Counted from the first letter of the stretch, positions 46,897 through 56,778 are shown. The stretch: 64,000 nucleotides of DNA from Wenyingzhuangia sp. 2_MG-2023 (GCF_030548295.1 NZ_JAUOSB010000001.1:124001-188000), one strand, 5' to 3'. Notes: generated by a model not told the origin, from the sequence alone. Made by a program: numbers and translations.

Positions 46897-46929
46897 CACA
46901 TTATAAAATTATGCACAAGTGTAGCTAAT

Positions 46930-49392
46930 CTATTTAGTTTTCACTTCTATTTTAGCACTTCTTAAAGATTTAGACTTAGCTGTTAATTTGATTGTTCCTG
47001 CTTTTTTAGATGATTTAATTATAGCCAAACACATTCCGCTAAAAGCTTTTCTGTGATTTGCTTGAAAAGATTCCAAACTAATTTGATTTCCGTTATCTAC
47101 CGCTAATAACTCACCAACTCCTCTTACAGAAAAGTCTACTAAATTATCCGCATTGGGACATAAGTTTCCATTTTTGTCTTCAATTCTAACAGTTACATAT
47201 GCTAAGTCAGAACCATCTGCAGCAATTTCTTTTCTATCTACAGACAAACTTATTTTAGCAGGTTTTCCAGCTGTAAAAATTTGCTCTTCTTTTACAATTT
47301 TTCCATCTTTATAACCAACCACTTTAATGTTTCCAGCCTCATAAGGAACATTCCAAGACAACCTGTATTTAGATTTGAAAGTTTTAGGTTCATATCTTAA
47401 AAAACCAACTAAAATCTCTGACAAATCTTCTCCTTTTACTTTTTTACCCATTGATTTTCCGTTCACAAACAATTCAGCAGCATCTAAATTGGTGTAACAG
47501 TATACTGGAATTTCTTTTCCTTCCATTCCTTTCCAATTCCAATGTGGCAATAAATGAATCATTGGTTTTTCTGTCCAATGACTTTGGTATAAGTAAAATC
47601 TATCTTTAGGAAAACCACATAAATCTACCGCTCCAAAATAAGAACTGTGTGATGGCCAATCTCCATTCCAATAACCATTGGTTGAGTTGTCTTTACCACC
47701 ATAAGGAGTTGGCTCTCCTAAATAATCAAAACCTGTCCACATAAACTCTCCCATAATATTTGGATTCAATTCTTGAAAATGAAATTCAATATCTGGTGGA
47801 TATGCCCATGGTGGACCAATAATATCATAACTAGTTACATGAATAGATTTGTGTGTTTTGTATTTTTCTACTGGAAAATGATATACACCTCTACTACTTG
47901 TAATACTTGATGTTTCTGACCCATACAAAGGCATGTCTGGGTATTTTGCATGTAATTCTGCATAATTAGCAGGCTTGTAGTTAACCCCTGCAATATCTAC
48001 TTGCTGTGCCATGTTATTGTCATACGGCCCGGGATAGTTATTAAACCCTGCCGATGTAGGACGAGTAGGATCTATTTCTTTACAGTAATCATTTAGCATT
48101 TTAGCTACTTTCCAACCGTTTTTCCTGTCTTTTTGCTCTATGATTTCGTTTCCGATACTCCACATAATAATTGATGGATGGTTACGATCTCTTCTAATCA
48201 TATCCTTTAAATCACGTTCTGCCCATTCATCAAAAAACACATTGTATCCGTTAGGTACTTTTTCCATTTTCCAAACATCAAAAGCTTCATCTAAAACAAC
48301 CAAACCTAATTCATCACACAACTCTAAAAACTCTCTAGAAGGTGGATTGTGACTTGTACGGATAGCATTTACACCCATATCAATCATAATTTGCAATTTT
48401 CTTTCATCTGCTCTTCGATATACAGCAGATCCTAAAGATCCATTATCGTGATGCAAACAAACTCCATTAAAACGAACTTTTTTTCCGTTCAAAAAGAATC
48501 CATCTTTAGTATAAGCAATTGTTCTTAAACCTATTTTAGTTTCATAGCTATCTACAATTTTACTGTTTTGAGTAACCGTAGTAACTGTTTTGTACAAATT
48601 TGACTGATAAATATCCCAGCGAATTGGATTTTTAACCTTAGCATACAAAGCAGATATTTTTGATGCATTTGCTTTAATCGTAATCTCTTCATCAACAGTT
48701 GCTACACTTTTCCCATTTGGATCAAAGTATTCGTGCTTTACTGTTACTTTTACTGGTTGATTGCTTTTATTTTCAATGGTGGTTTCATTCTGAATTACTG
48801 CCAATTTTTCTGTAACCGTTGGTGTTGTAATGTAAGAACCCCATTGACCAACATGAACTTGTTCGTCAATTTTTAACCAAACCGAACGATACAATCCTGC
48901 ACCAGGATACCATCTAGAAGATAAATCTTGCGGACGTAAACGCACTGCAATTACATTTTCTTGATCTCCATATTTTAAATACTTAGAAATATCAAATTCA
49001 AAACCAATATATCCATAAGGTCTATTTCCAACCAATTGTCCGTTTACCCAAACATAGGCATCATACATAGCTCCTTCAAACTCAATTCTAACTACTTTGT
49101 TTTTTGCTGTTGTAGGTACTTTAAACGTTTTTCTGTACCATCCAGTTCCATGAAATGGTAATCCACCTGCACGAGCATTGTACTTTACATCAAAAGGTCC
49201 TTCAATAGCCCAATCGTGAGGTAAATTTAATTTTCTCCATTTGGAATCATCAAAATCAACTTTTTCAGCCCCTTCTGCTTCCGCATTAAAAAAAGTCCAC
49301 GATTCATTAAAATTTAAATCTTGCCCATAACTTGCTTGACTAGCAAACAAACTCAAGAACAATAAACAGGTAAGTAAAATGAGTTTCTTCAT
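46930..49392 (-). CDS. GH2 beta-galactosidase-like enzyme (second copy)
   Basis: The protein has 820 residues with a cleavable signal peptide ending ASQASYGQ. GH2 features include RKLNLPHDWAIEGPF, the acid/base glutamate in IMWSIGNEIIEQK (near residue 415) and the nucleophile in LYGSETSSITS (near 492). C-terminal Ig-like domains end with AKSKSLRSAKIEVKTK. It resembles the GH2 at 28077-30551 in length and order but is not lipid-anchored. A beta-galactosidase role fits a galactan substrate. It is alone in its transcript, between a direct-repeat promoter and a terminator. Confidence 0.88.
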   Translation of the reverse strand: MKKLILLTCLLFLSLFASQASYGQDLNFNESWTFFNAEAEGAEKVDFDDSKWRKLNLPHDWAIEGPFDVKYNARAGGLPFHGTGWYRKTFKVPTTAKNKVVRIEFEGAMYDAYVWVNGQLVGNRPYGYIGFEFDISKYLKYGDQENVIAVRLRPQDLSSRWYPGAGLYRSVWLKIDEQVHVGQWGSYITTPTVTEKLAVIQNETTIENKSNQPVKVTVKHEYFDPNGKSVATVDEEITIKANASKISALYAKVKNPIRWDIYQSNLYKTVTTVTQNSKIVDSYETKIGLRTIAYTKDGFFLNGKKVRFNGVCLHHDNGSLGSAVYRRADERKLQIMIDMGVNAIRTSHNPPSREFLELCDELGLVVLDEAFDVWKMEKVPNGYNVFFDEWAERDLKDMIRRDRNHPSIIMWSIGNEIIEQKDRKNGWKVAKMLNDYCKEIDPTRPTSAGFNNYPGPYDNNMAQQVDIAGVNYKPANYAELHAKYPDMPLYGSETSSITSSRGVYHFPVEKYKTHKSIHVTSYDIIGPPWAYPPDIEFHFQELNPNIMGEFMWTGFDYLGEPTPYGGKDNSTNGYWNGDWPSHSSYFGAVDLCGFPKDRFYLYQSHWTEKPMIHLLPHWNWKGMEGKEIPVYCYTNLDAAELFVNGKSMGKKVKGEDLSEILVGFLRYEPKTFKSKYRLSWNVPYEAGNIKVVGYKDGKIVKEEQIFTAGKPAKISLSVDRKEIAADGSDLAYVTVRIEDKNGNLCPNADNLVDFSVRGVGELLAVDNGNQISLESFQANHRKAFSGMCLAIIKSSKKAGTIKLTAKSKSLRSAKIEVKTK

Positions 49393-49427
49393 CTTTTTTG
49401 TTTAATTCATTATTTTATAGATACCCG

Positions 49428-49495
49428 CAAAATTAAGAGATAAGTTTATCTCTATTCAGACAAATGATTTTGTTTGTAGCAGATATGTGTTTTTT
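49428..49495 (-). promoter_or_regulatory. Promoter with 21-bp direct repeat upstream of the second GH2 (site 6)
   Basis: Half-sites are CAAATG at 49461-49466 and GATATG at 49482-49487, 21 bp apart. CAAAATTA at 49428-49435 is TAATTTTG on the minus strand, a perfect -7 box 25 bp from the repeat and 36 bp before the start codon. An inverted repeat, GCAGATAT (49479-49486) with ATATCTGC (49501-49508), overlaps the distal half-site. Confidence 0.68.
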
Positions 49496-49598
49496 AAAAA
49501 ATATCTGCTTTTATTTTGATCAACACCTTTATTAAAAGGAGTACAAACATTACAAATACAAATGAATTATTCCTTTGTATTCTGAAAAATTATCAAAA

Positions 49599-51071
49599 TT
49601 ACTCAATAACTAATAATTTCTTTTTAGCGGCTGCTTGCTGTTCTTTTTCGTACATTTTTTTATACAAATCCAATCTTTTCTTTTGATATTCTCCAGATTG
49701 CAAATACCTATTTGATATATTTCCTTGATTCCAATCGTTCCAAAGCTTTGCCATTTGAGCTCTTTTTTTAGTGTTTTTGGCCACAATATCTTTAGCTTCA
49801 AAAGGATCTTTTTTCATGTCAAACAATTCAGGTTTAGCTCCTTTTTTGTTCAGTTTTAAAAACTTTGTTTTTTCTGTTCTAATTGCCCAAGCCATTCCAT
49901 CTTGCATTCTCCAATACAAAGCATTGTGTGGAGAACCTTTTTGCTTTCCTGTTAAATAAGGAATAAGATTTTTTCCTTCTAAAGCATTTCCAGTAGTATC
50001 TCCATTTCCTACAGCAACAGCCGTAGCAGCAATATCTAAAGCAGAAACCAATCCATCAAACTCTCCTACATTTAAATTTCCTTTAGGCCAATGTAAAATA
50101 AATGGTACATGACATCCACCCTCATACATACTTCCTTTTCCTTCTCTAAAATTTCCGTTGTTTGCAAAGGTTTCTCCATTTTTTCTTGGCCCTCCATTAT
50201 CTGACAAGAAAAAAATCAATGTATTGTCATACTTACCAGATTTTTTAAGAGACTATAAAACCAGCCCTATTCCTTGATCCATTTCATCAATCATAGCGGC
50301 ATAAACTCTTCTCTTTTTATCTTTAATATGATTGTACTTTACTATAGTTTCTTTAGGAGCTTCTAAAGGTAAATGAGGAGCATTGTAAGCCAAATACAAA
50401 CAAAAGGGCTTGTCTGAACTCTGTATAAATTTAGTAGCATCTTTACTTAATGCTGTGGTTAAATATTCATTAAACTCTCCTGCCTGGTTGTTTCTAGTTA
50501 AAGGCCAATAGCTCCCTTCATTAGCACTGTAATGAGGTTTGTTATTTTTAGGATTGATTAATGGCATATGCGTTTTTACGTTTTCTGGAAAATAAGAGTG
50601 TCCTCCTGATAAAAATCCATAGAAATAATCAAAACCTCTATTATTAGGATGAAAGGTATCCGATCCTCCTAAATGCCATTTTCCTATTACCCCTGTGGTA
50701 TATCCTTTCTTTTGTAATCTTTTTGCAAAAGTTTGTTCTGATAACGGCAAACCGTTATACATATCAAAAGGAGAGTTGGTTAGGTTAATTTCTAATCCAA
50801 ACCTTGCCTGATAGCGACCTGTTATTAATCCTGCTCTAGAAGGTCCACAGTACGGATGGGTAACGTATCCGTTCTTAAAAACAACTCCGTTATTTGCTAA
50901 TTTATCTAAGTTGGGTGTAAAAATTTCTTTAGACCCTGTAAAACCTACATCTCCATACCCTAAATCATCCGCTAGAATTACCAACACGTTTGGCTTTTCG
51001 TTTTGCGCATTTACTGCTAAACTTGACATTGCTAAGAACAACATCAATCCTATTTTTTTACTAAAAATCAT
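49599..51071 (-). pseudogene. Type I sulfatase interrupted by an in-frame amber stop
   Basis: The reading frame is continuous over about 490 codons except for one TAG at 50253-50255, near codon 273. Reading through, GLVL is followed by SLKKSGKYDNTLIFFLSDNGG, so a single change (for example GAG to TAG) explains the break; no frameshift is present. The upstream part has a signal peptide ending SLAVNAQ, metal-site VILADDLGYGD and formylglycine cysteine C75 in CGPSRAGLITG. The downstream part has SDNGGPRKNG and the C-terminal domain. As it stands the product would be truncated and lack part of the active site. A sequencing error is possible. Confidence 0.85.
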
Positions 51072-51088
51072 CGTTCATTATTTTTCAT

Positions 51089-51152
51089 CAAAAATAACGT
51101 ACTTGTAAAAAATTAAATAACTGTATGATTTACAATGCAACACATATGATTT
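51089..51152 (-). promoter_or_regulatory. Promoter with 21-bp direct repeat upstream of the interrupted sulfatase (site 7)
   Basis: Half-sites are TGTATG at 51122-51127 and CATATG at 51143-51148, 21 bp apart, both followed by ATTT. CAAAAATA at 51089-51096 is TATTTTTG on the minus strand, a perfect -7 box 25 bp from the repeat. The start codon is 18 bp further on. Confidence 0.68.
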
Positions 51153-51164
51153 TTTTTAGGCTGC

Positions 51165-52721
51165 TTAATTGACCTTTGGAAAATACCTCATAGAAGAATA
51201 ACGTTTGTAGCTATCAAAAACTTCTTTATTTGGCCCCACAACTCTAGGATCTTTTGTTTTAATGAGTTCTTGCATTAATTCTTGTTTTAAAGCTATCTCT
51301 ACATGCTGATATTCTTTTGTTTCTGATAAATTAGTTAAGCAAGAGCTATCTTTTTCTAGGTTGTACAATTCAAACTCTGGACGTTTGTCACAAGAAATAT
51401 CAAAATAGTAACTCACCTCATCAGCCTCTTTGTTTTTAAGGATATAACTTTTTGTGGGAGAACCATCAATATCTGCAAATACATTTTTAATAAGTTTTTT
51501 ATCTTCTTTAGATTTGTAGCTAACAGGAGCACCCGCAGGCCATCTTTCTGGACTAATGTTCCAAATCAATAAATACTCTTTTTTACGGATACTACGTTGC
51601 GGATACCCAAGGTTATTATACCTAGCAGAAGTATGTCTTTCTCTTCCAGAAAACACAGCATTATTTGTATTTAATTCCTTTTCTCCTTTTAAGACCTTTA
51701 AAAAACTACTTCCCGTAATAGATTGCATTTTAGTAGGTGTTGTTTGGGTTATTTCTAAAATAGTAGGAGCTAAATCTACAGCTCCTAAAGGAGTTTTTAT
51801 GGTTTTATTTTTCTGAAATTCTTTAGGATAACTTACTACGAAAGGTACATGTACTCCATAATTGTAACAATTAGCTTTGGCTCGAGGAAAAGGCATTCCG
51901 TTGTCTGCTGTTACAATCACAATGGTATTTTCTAATTCTCCTTTACTTTTTAAATAGGTTAGCATTCTTTGTAACTGAGCATCAAACCATTCAATTTCTA
52001 CAGCATAATCTAACAAATCTCCTCTTACTACTCCATTGTCTGGTAAAAAAGCGGGTACGGTTACATCTTTTAACTGTTTATTAGTTCTTTTCCAAGAACC
52101 CTTTTCATATCCTCTATGTGCTTCGTGTGCTCCGTACCAAAAAAAGAAAGGTTGATGTTCTTTTTTGTCCTTCATAAAAATTTTAAAATTCTCAAAGTAA
52201 TTTTTAGAACTTATTTTAGTTGTAGTTCGTTCATCATGTTCTTTACTGTAATGAATTTTATTGTATTCAGGACCTGCAGCATTTTCTTTTCGCCAAAGAG
52301 TTTCTTCTGATTTGTTTTTTGCATATCGAAATGGAGACACTCCTTTTCCTGTCATTCCTACTTTATATCCATTGGCTTGTAATTCATCAGCCAATGGCAC
52401 ATATTTTTTCATCCAAGAAGAACCGTGTTGTCCAGATTGTTCATTTTGCCAAGGATACCTACCTGTAACAATAGAACCTCTAGAAGGTGCACAACCTGGA
52501 GATGCCACATAAAAATTAGAAAAACAGATTCCTTCTTTGGCTATTTTATCAAAAGTTGGAGTGTTTACAAATTTACTACCTCCAAAACTCATATGTAAAT
52601 AAGATACATCGTCACAAATGGCGAATAATATATTTGGTCTTTTTTTACTTTTTTGAGCCACTACTGTAAAACTTAAAAGTATTACAAGTCCTGCAATCAT
52701 TAACTTTCTATAAAAAATCAT
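51165..52721 (-). CDS. Type I (formylglycine) sulfatase
   Basis: The protein has 518 residues with a signal peptide ending FTVVAQ. Metal-site residues appear as ILFAICDDVSYLHMSFGG. The formylglycine cysteine is C77 in CAPSRGSIVTGRYPWQ, the most canonical motif in the locus. TADNGMPFPRAKANCY supplies the later metal ligands. The CDDVS start and PRAKANCYNYG recall the N-sulfoglucosamine sulfohydrolase-like subgroup, but many marine members act on other sulfated sugars. It is 13 bp downstream of the GH28 gene and co-transcribed with it. Confidence 0.9.
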   Translation of the reverse strand: MIFYRKLMIAGLVILLSFTVVAQKSKKRPNILFAICDDVSYLHMSFGGSKFVNTPTFDKIAKEGICFSNFYVASPGCAPSRGSIVTGRYPWQNEQSGQHGSSWMKKYVPLADELQANGYKVGMTGKGVSPFRYAKNKSEETLWRKENAAGPEYNKIHYSKEHDERTTTKISSKNYFENFKIFMKDKKEHQPFFFWYGAHEAHRGYEKGSWKRTNKQLKDVTVPAFLPDNGVVRGDLLDYAVEIEWFDAQLQRMLTYLKSKGELENTIVIVTADNGMPFPRAKANCYNYGVHVPFVVSYPKEFQKNKTIKTPLGAVDLAPTILEITQTTPTKMQSITGSSFLKVLKGEKELNTNNAVFSGRERHTSARYNNLGYPQRSIRKKEYLLIWNISPERWPAGAPVSYKSKEDKKLIKNVFADIDGSPTKSYILKNKEADEVSYYFDISCDKRPEFELYNLEKDSSCLTNLSETKEYQHVEIALKQELMQELIKTKDPRVVGPNKEVFDSYKRYSSMRYFPKVN

Positions 52722-52734
52722 TATCTAAAAAGAA

Positions 52735-54159
52735 TTAGTTATTTACATCTATCATCACAACTTCTTCTCTCTTATCTTCAGACTTTAAGTTAAACACGAT
52801 GTTTTTGGTTTTTAAATTCTCAATATGCCTTGCATACAAACCATAGGAAGGTGTAATACCCAACATCGTAAACTCAGGGTACTGAGTTTCGTTTTCTGGA
52901 ACTACTGTTTTTGCATGTTCTGCTGTTCCTCCTCCAGGTAAAGTAATATTGATATTCTCTAAGCTAATTTTTCCTAATTTATGATTTGGTGTCCCTGAAA
53001 AAAACAAACCTGTTGTTGCTGCTAATCTACAATCTTTAAGCTCTCTAACCGTAGCATCAATATTTCTAATAACTACATTGGTAATGCTTCCTGTAGGTTT
53101 TCTATCTGCATTTCTGTACACCAATCTACGTTCGCACAAGCGAATAAAAATAGGCATCTCTACATTCTCCATTTTAATATTCTCTATCAATATATTTTCT
53201 GCATTAGCTCCATCGGCACTTAAAATTTTAATTCCACCACCTCTAGTATCGTGTACAAAACAATCTCTAACGGTAATGTTTTTAAAATCTCCCATAGACT
53301 CTGTTCCAAATTTAATAGCACCCCATTCACTCTTAATTTTACAATCATACACTTCTACATCTGTTGTCGGTTTAGGGCTGGTAGATTTAAAACAAATAGC
53401 ATCATCTCCTGAATCTATATCACAATTTTTAATAACTCCGTTTGTACTTGAATCAATATCAATAGCATCATTATTTCTGTTAGCATGGCTGTAAATAGAG
53501 ATTCCATCTACCACAAAATTATTACATTCTAAAAAATGTAAGGTCCAAGCTGCAGGTTGACGTAAATGAATATCTTGCAACTTTACATTTTCTGATCTTA
53601 CCATTCTTACCAAAAAAGGTCTGTTAGACAAACGAATGTTATTATTTACATAATTATTGGTCTTAGATACCAAGCCAGTTAAATCAGGCTTTTCCTGTTC
53701 TATTCCTAATCTTTTTAAAGTTTCTTTTACTTTGTTTGGAGCTAACATTTTTCCGTGACCATCAATAGTCCCTTTTCCTGTAATAGATACATTCTTTACA
53801 TCAATAGCACCAATAAAACATTGTCCTCTAAATTGCCCTGTAGCATCTACAAAAGGCTCTACAATTGGATAATCATTAGGATTGATACTTCCTAACAAAG
53901 TTGTATTTTCTGTGATTTTTAAATCAACATTGTCTTTTAACAATAAAGTTCCCGACACGAATACATCTCCATCAATTAATACCGTTCCTCCACCTGCTTT
54001 GGCACATTCATCAATTGTTTTTTGAATGGCAGTTGTATTAACTGTTGCATGATCATCTACTGCTCCATAATCTTTTACATTCCAACTTTTTTGTTGTTGA
54101 CATGATGAAATTATTACGGATAAAACAATCATCAATCCTTTTAGTATTCTCTGTATCAT
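52735..54159 (-). CDS. GH28-like right-handed beta-helix glycosidase, lipoprotein
   Basis: The protein has 474 residues with a lipoprotein signal ending VIISSCQQQ. The polygalacturonase-type helix begins WNVKDYGAVDDHATVNTTAI. Catalytic aspartates are recognisable as NNDAIDIDSS and DSGDDAICFKS (near residues 230-255). The usual GHG histidine motif is not seen; the corresponding stretch reads WGAIKFGTES, followed by RGGGIKILS in place of RIK. GH28 enzymes cleave alpha-linked uronic acids or related sugars by inversion. The altered site may mean an unusual substrate. It heads an operon with a sulfatase. Confidence 0.8.
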   Translation of the reverse strand: MIQRILKGLMIVLSVIISSCQQQKSWNVKDYGAVDDHATVNTTAIQKTIDECAKAGGGTVLIDGDVFVSGTLLLKDNVDLKITENTTLLGSINPNDYPIVEPFVDATGQFRGQCFIGAIDVKNVSITGKGTIDGHGKMLAPNKVKETLKRLGIEQEKPDLTGLVSKTNNYVNNNIRLSNRPFLVRMVRSENVKLQDIHLRQPAAWTLHFLECNNFVVDGISIYSHANRNNDAIDIDSSTNGVIKNCDIDSGDDAICFKSTSPKPTTDVEVYDCKIKSEWGAIKFGTESMGDFKNITVRDCFVHDTRGGGIKILSADGANAENILIENIKMENVEMPIFIRLCERRLVYRNADRKPTGSITNVVIRNIDATVRELKDCRLAATTGLFFSGTPNHKLGKISLENINITLPGGGTAEHAKTVVPENETQYPEFTMLGITPSYGLYARHIENLKTKNIVFNLKSEDKREEVVMIDVNN

Positions 54160-54190
54160 TTTGTTTTTTTTTTAGATAAAACACCACTAC

Positions 54191-54202
54191 GTGTGCGCAC
54201 AC
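54191..54202. repeat. GC-rich perfect palindrome at the predicted GH28 transcription start
   Basis: GTGTGCGCACAC is a perfect 12-bp palindrome in otherwise AT-rich sequence. It lies directly downstream of the minus-strand -7 box at 54202-54209, so it would sit at or just after the transcription start. Confidence 0.5.
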
Positions 54203-54270
54203 AAAAATATTCAAAAAGAAGAATTATAAGTCACACGTATGTTTTTAAATATACTACTAATGGTTTATTT
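54202..54270 (-). promoter_or_regulatory. Promoter with 21-bp direct repeat upstream of the GH28-sulfatase operon (site 8)
   Basis: Half-sites are CGTATG at 54236-54241 and CTAATG at 54257-54262, 21 bp apart, both followed by a T-rich tract. CAAAAATA at 54202-54209 is TATTTTTG on the minus strand, a perfect -7 box 26 bp from the repeat and 43 bp before the start codon. Confidence 0.66.
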
Positions 54271-54290
54271 TATTTATACAAATCCCGAAT

Positions 54291-56714
54291 TTATTGAGCT
54301 TTCAACTTGGAATACCCAATTAACAAGTCCCCTTTTATTGTTTTTCCTAATAATTTTCCAACAAAATTATTTTCTGTAATTCCGTTTCCTAAGCCATCAA
54401 ATTCAACAATTAAATCTTTTCCTTTTTTCTTTGTTTTGATCACTTTACATCCTCTTCCAAAATCTACCTCTTCGGTAGCTCCAAAGCGTAATGAATTTAC
54501 ATTGATATCTATTTGAGCATTGAATCCTTTTTCTGAACGGATTAGAATTTTAATGTTTTTAGTGGTACTATCAACTTGTGTTTTATTTAACATTGTAATT
54601 CTTTTTGGAATCACTAACGGGATTACAATGTTTTTAGAATTGTGATTGTCTTTTGCCAAATCATCTTCTTTAGGCACATCTATCACTGCTAAAGATAAAT
54701 GTGTAGCTCTACCAAACTGGTCTTGTAACACATGTGGTCTTTCTAATTTGTACCAATGCGTTCTAGTACCATCTACATAAGAAGTATTATCGGGTGTGTA
54801 GGCTGTACCTGAATTAAACTTCCAATGAATTCCATCTGGAGATCTTAAATAAATAGCTCTATAATCTAAAAAAGCATTAATCATCATATGATATTGAACC
54901 TCATCTTTCCACAAAACAGGATCTTCATAATTAGAGTTTCTATATTTTTCTGGAATAATTTTATTTCCTCGTACCCCCACAGTTAAAGCTTTATAAGGTC
55001 CTAATGGATTTTTATCCTGACTAACCATCATTCCACCTCCTTTAGTTACAAATAAAAATCGTCCATCATATAATTGAACTCCTGATAAATTTCTATAATA
55101 TCTATAATTTAAATTTGGCTTTTCTAAAGAAGTTGACAAATCAACCTCCATAATTCCTAATCTTTTCCAAGGACCACTCATGGACTTAGAAGTAAACAAA
55201 TTAGCTTCCCAATTAATTAAAGAATACATCATGTAAGTACCATCATTCAACAAAATAATGTCTGGATTATGTCCTTTTCCATCAGCAAAAGAATACACCA
55301 ACTCTTTTTTAACTTTATAGGGTCCTGTAGGTTGATCTGCAACTACATGAGCTACTGTAGAATTTGGCCACTCCCAATGTCCTTTAATGGCATTGGCAGG
55401 CCAACGCGTAATATTCATATGATATTTTCCATCTTTATCGTACACAGGTCTTCCTCCCCAGTATGTCCAATCTACCGCTTCTATACCATTATCAGGATCT
55501 CTAGGCAACACTCCTTTGGCTCCCCATAGATTAGAACTTAAAGATTTATGAATAGGCATTGGTACTATTAAATCGCTAAAAGATGTTCCTAAAACAGTTT
55601 TTACACGACATTGAATAACTTTAGATGCTTTGCTTCTATTCCCACTATAATCATAAGCATAAACCTGATAAGTATTGTCTGTTTCTTTTAATGGGGTGAA
55701 ATCTAAATAATGATCCTTTTTTAAGTCATGAGCAATTTCTCTCATGTGATTTCCATTAGCATCTCCTCTAAAAAGAGAATAAGAAGCAATGTCTTTATCT
55801 GTATTTTTATTCCAAAACAATTTAATTTCAGTATCAAAAATTTCTGATTTTAAACCTAGTGGAGCATCAGGAGCAATGGTATCTTTTTTTGCTATTTTAA
55901 CTTTGTTAGAACCTATTGATTCTACTCCTTTTTGAATATATGTTACTACATAATTATAAGGAAAACCTGTAATTAAACGGGTATCTACAAAAGAATTATT
56001 TTGAGTTTCTCCAATTTGCTGATAAGCTACTTTGTTTATAGGACTTCTATAAATTTTATAAATAGCATTTTTAAAAGTATTCCACTTTAACGCTACCCCA
56101 TTTTTCACCAAATTAGCTTTTAATACTAGTACTTTGTTTTTTGTATCGGCAATTTTAATATTTACATAGTGTAAATAGACCTTTACACCTTGTTCTGAAT
56201 AAAATGTTGCTCTTACAAAGGGTAAACCAGCTTTAGCATCTTCTTTACTAACCACATACGTTCCTTTAAAATGTTCAATGGTTTTGTCTGATCCTATTAG
56301 TTTTACTTTTTCTGCTAAAATTCTTTCAGTATCACCAAAAACAAGACTTAAAGAAATAGTCCCTTTGCTTACATACTCTAAATCAGCTCCAAATTCCCAT
56401 TCAATAATATCTCCTCTTTTAGCTTGTTGATATTTTGGGTTTGTGTTTAAAATTTTAGATTCCGCCACTCCTAGTTCATTCATACTGAACAACGAACCAA
56501 AATGCAATCCCATTTTTTCTTTTCCTTTTAAAACTTTTGTTGTCCAAAAAGGAGATTGTTTGGCTTGTCTCCAATACCCTCGTACGGTGGTAAAGTCTCC
56601 GTCGTTTACATTGGCATAAGGAGCATTGTCTCCTAGTAATACAATTTGTGCATTTGCTACAGGAATAAATACTGTACAAAAAAGAACGGCTAAAAATGTT
56701 TTAAATTTAATCAC
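54291..56714 (-). CDS. Multidomain GH43-like five-bladed propeller protein with fibronectin-like domains
   Basis: The protein has 807 residues; the start is GTG at 56714, with a signal peptide ending PVANAQ. Residues about 25-190 form a beta-sandwich. Two fibronectin-like domains follow (about 190-370), with FPYNVVTYIQKGVESIGSNK and KLFWNKNTDKDIASYSLFRG. The remainder is a GH43/GH32-like propeller with WTYWGGRPVYDKDGKYHMN, KGHNPDIILLNDGTYMMYS and NYEDPVLWKDEVQYHM. The propeller core parallels the protein at 62380-63492. Such folds cleave terminal sugars in GH43, GH117 and neighbours, but the exact family is not certain. It is transcribed alone. Confidence 0.75.
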   Translation of the reverse strand: MIKFKTFLAVLFCTVFIPVANAQIVLLGDNAPYANVNDGDFTTVRGYWRQAKQSPFWTTKVLKGKEKMGLHFGSLFSMNELGVAESKILNTNPKYQQAKRGDIIEWEFGADLEYVSKGTISLSLVFGDTERILAEKVKLIGSDKTIEHFKGTYVVSKEDAKAGLPFVRATFYSEQGVKVYLHYVNIKIADTKNKVLVLKANLVKNGVALKWNTFKNAIYKIYRSPINKVAYQQIGETQNNSFVDTRLITGFPYNYVVTYIQKGVESIGSNKVKIAKKDTIAPDAPLGLKSEIFDTEIKLFWNKNTDKDIASYSLFRGDANGNHMREIAHDLKKDHYLDFTPLKETDNTYQVYAYDYSGNRSKASKVIQCRVKTVLGTSFSDLIVPMPIHKSLSSNLWGAKGVLPRDPDNGIEAVDWTYWGGRPVYDKDGKYHMNITRWPANAIKGHWEWPNSTVAHVVADQPTGPYKVKKELVYSFADGKGHNPDIILLNDGTYMMYSLINWEANLFTSKSMSGPWKRLGIMEVDLSTSLEKPNLNYRYYRNLSGVQLYDGRFLFVTKGGGMMVSQDKNPLGPYKALTVGVRGNKIIPEKYRNSNYEDPVLWKDEVQYHMMINAFLDYRAIYLRSPDGIHWKFNSGTAYTPDNTSYVDGTRTHWYKLERPHVLQDQFGRATHLSLAVIDVPKEDDLAKDNHNSKNIVIPLVIPKRITMLNKTQVDSTTKNIKILIRSEKGFNAQIDINVNSLRFGATEEVDFGRGCKVIKTKKKGKDLIVEFDGLGNGITENNFVGKLLGKTIKGDLLIGYSKLKAQ

Positions 56715-56723
56715 AACTATAAT

Positions 56724-56764
56724 TTAAAAAACTTCAGTTTGCTAAAAATCAACAAACTGAAGTT
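56724..56764 (-). terminator. Hairpin with T-run immediately upstream of the GH43-like gene
   Basis: AACTTCAGTTTG (56730-56741) pairs perfectly with CAAACTGAAGTT (56753-56764), followed on the minus strand by TTTTTT. It lies between the predicted site 9 promoter and the GTG start, so it would fall within the leader of that gene. Confidence 0.65.
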
Positions 56765-56778
56765 AAATTTGATAGTCC

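Noticed and set aside
49479-49508. Inverted repeat GCAGATAT / ATATCTGC considered as terminator of the interrupted sulfatase gene
   Set aside because: No T-run follows on the minus strand and it overlaps the promoter repeat of the next gene; treated as part of the regulatory region.
51165-52721. Assignment of this sulfatase to heparan N-sulfatase activity
   Set aside because: The resemblance is at fold-subgroup level only; the surrounding genes point to algal galactan or fucan rather than heparan.
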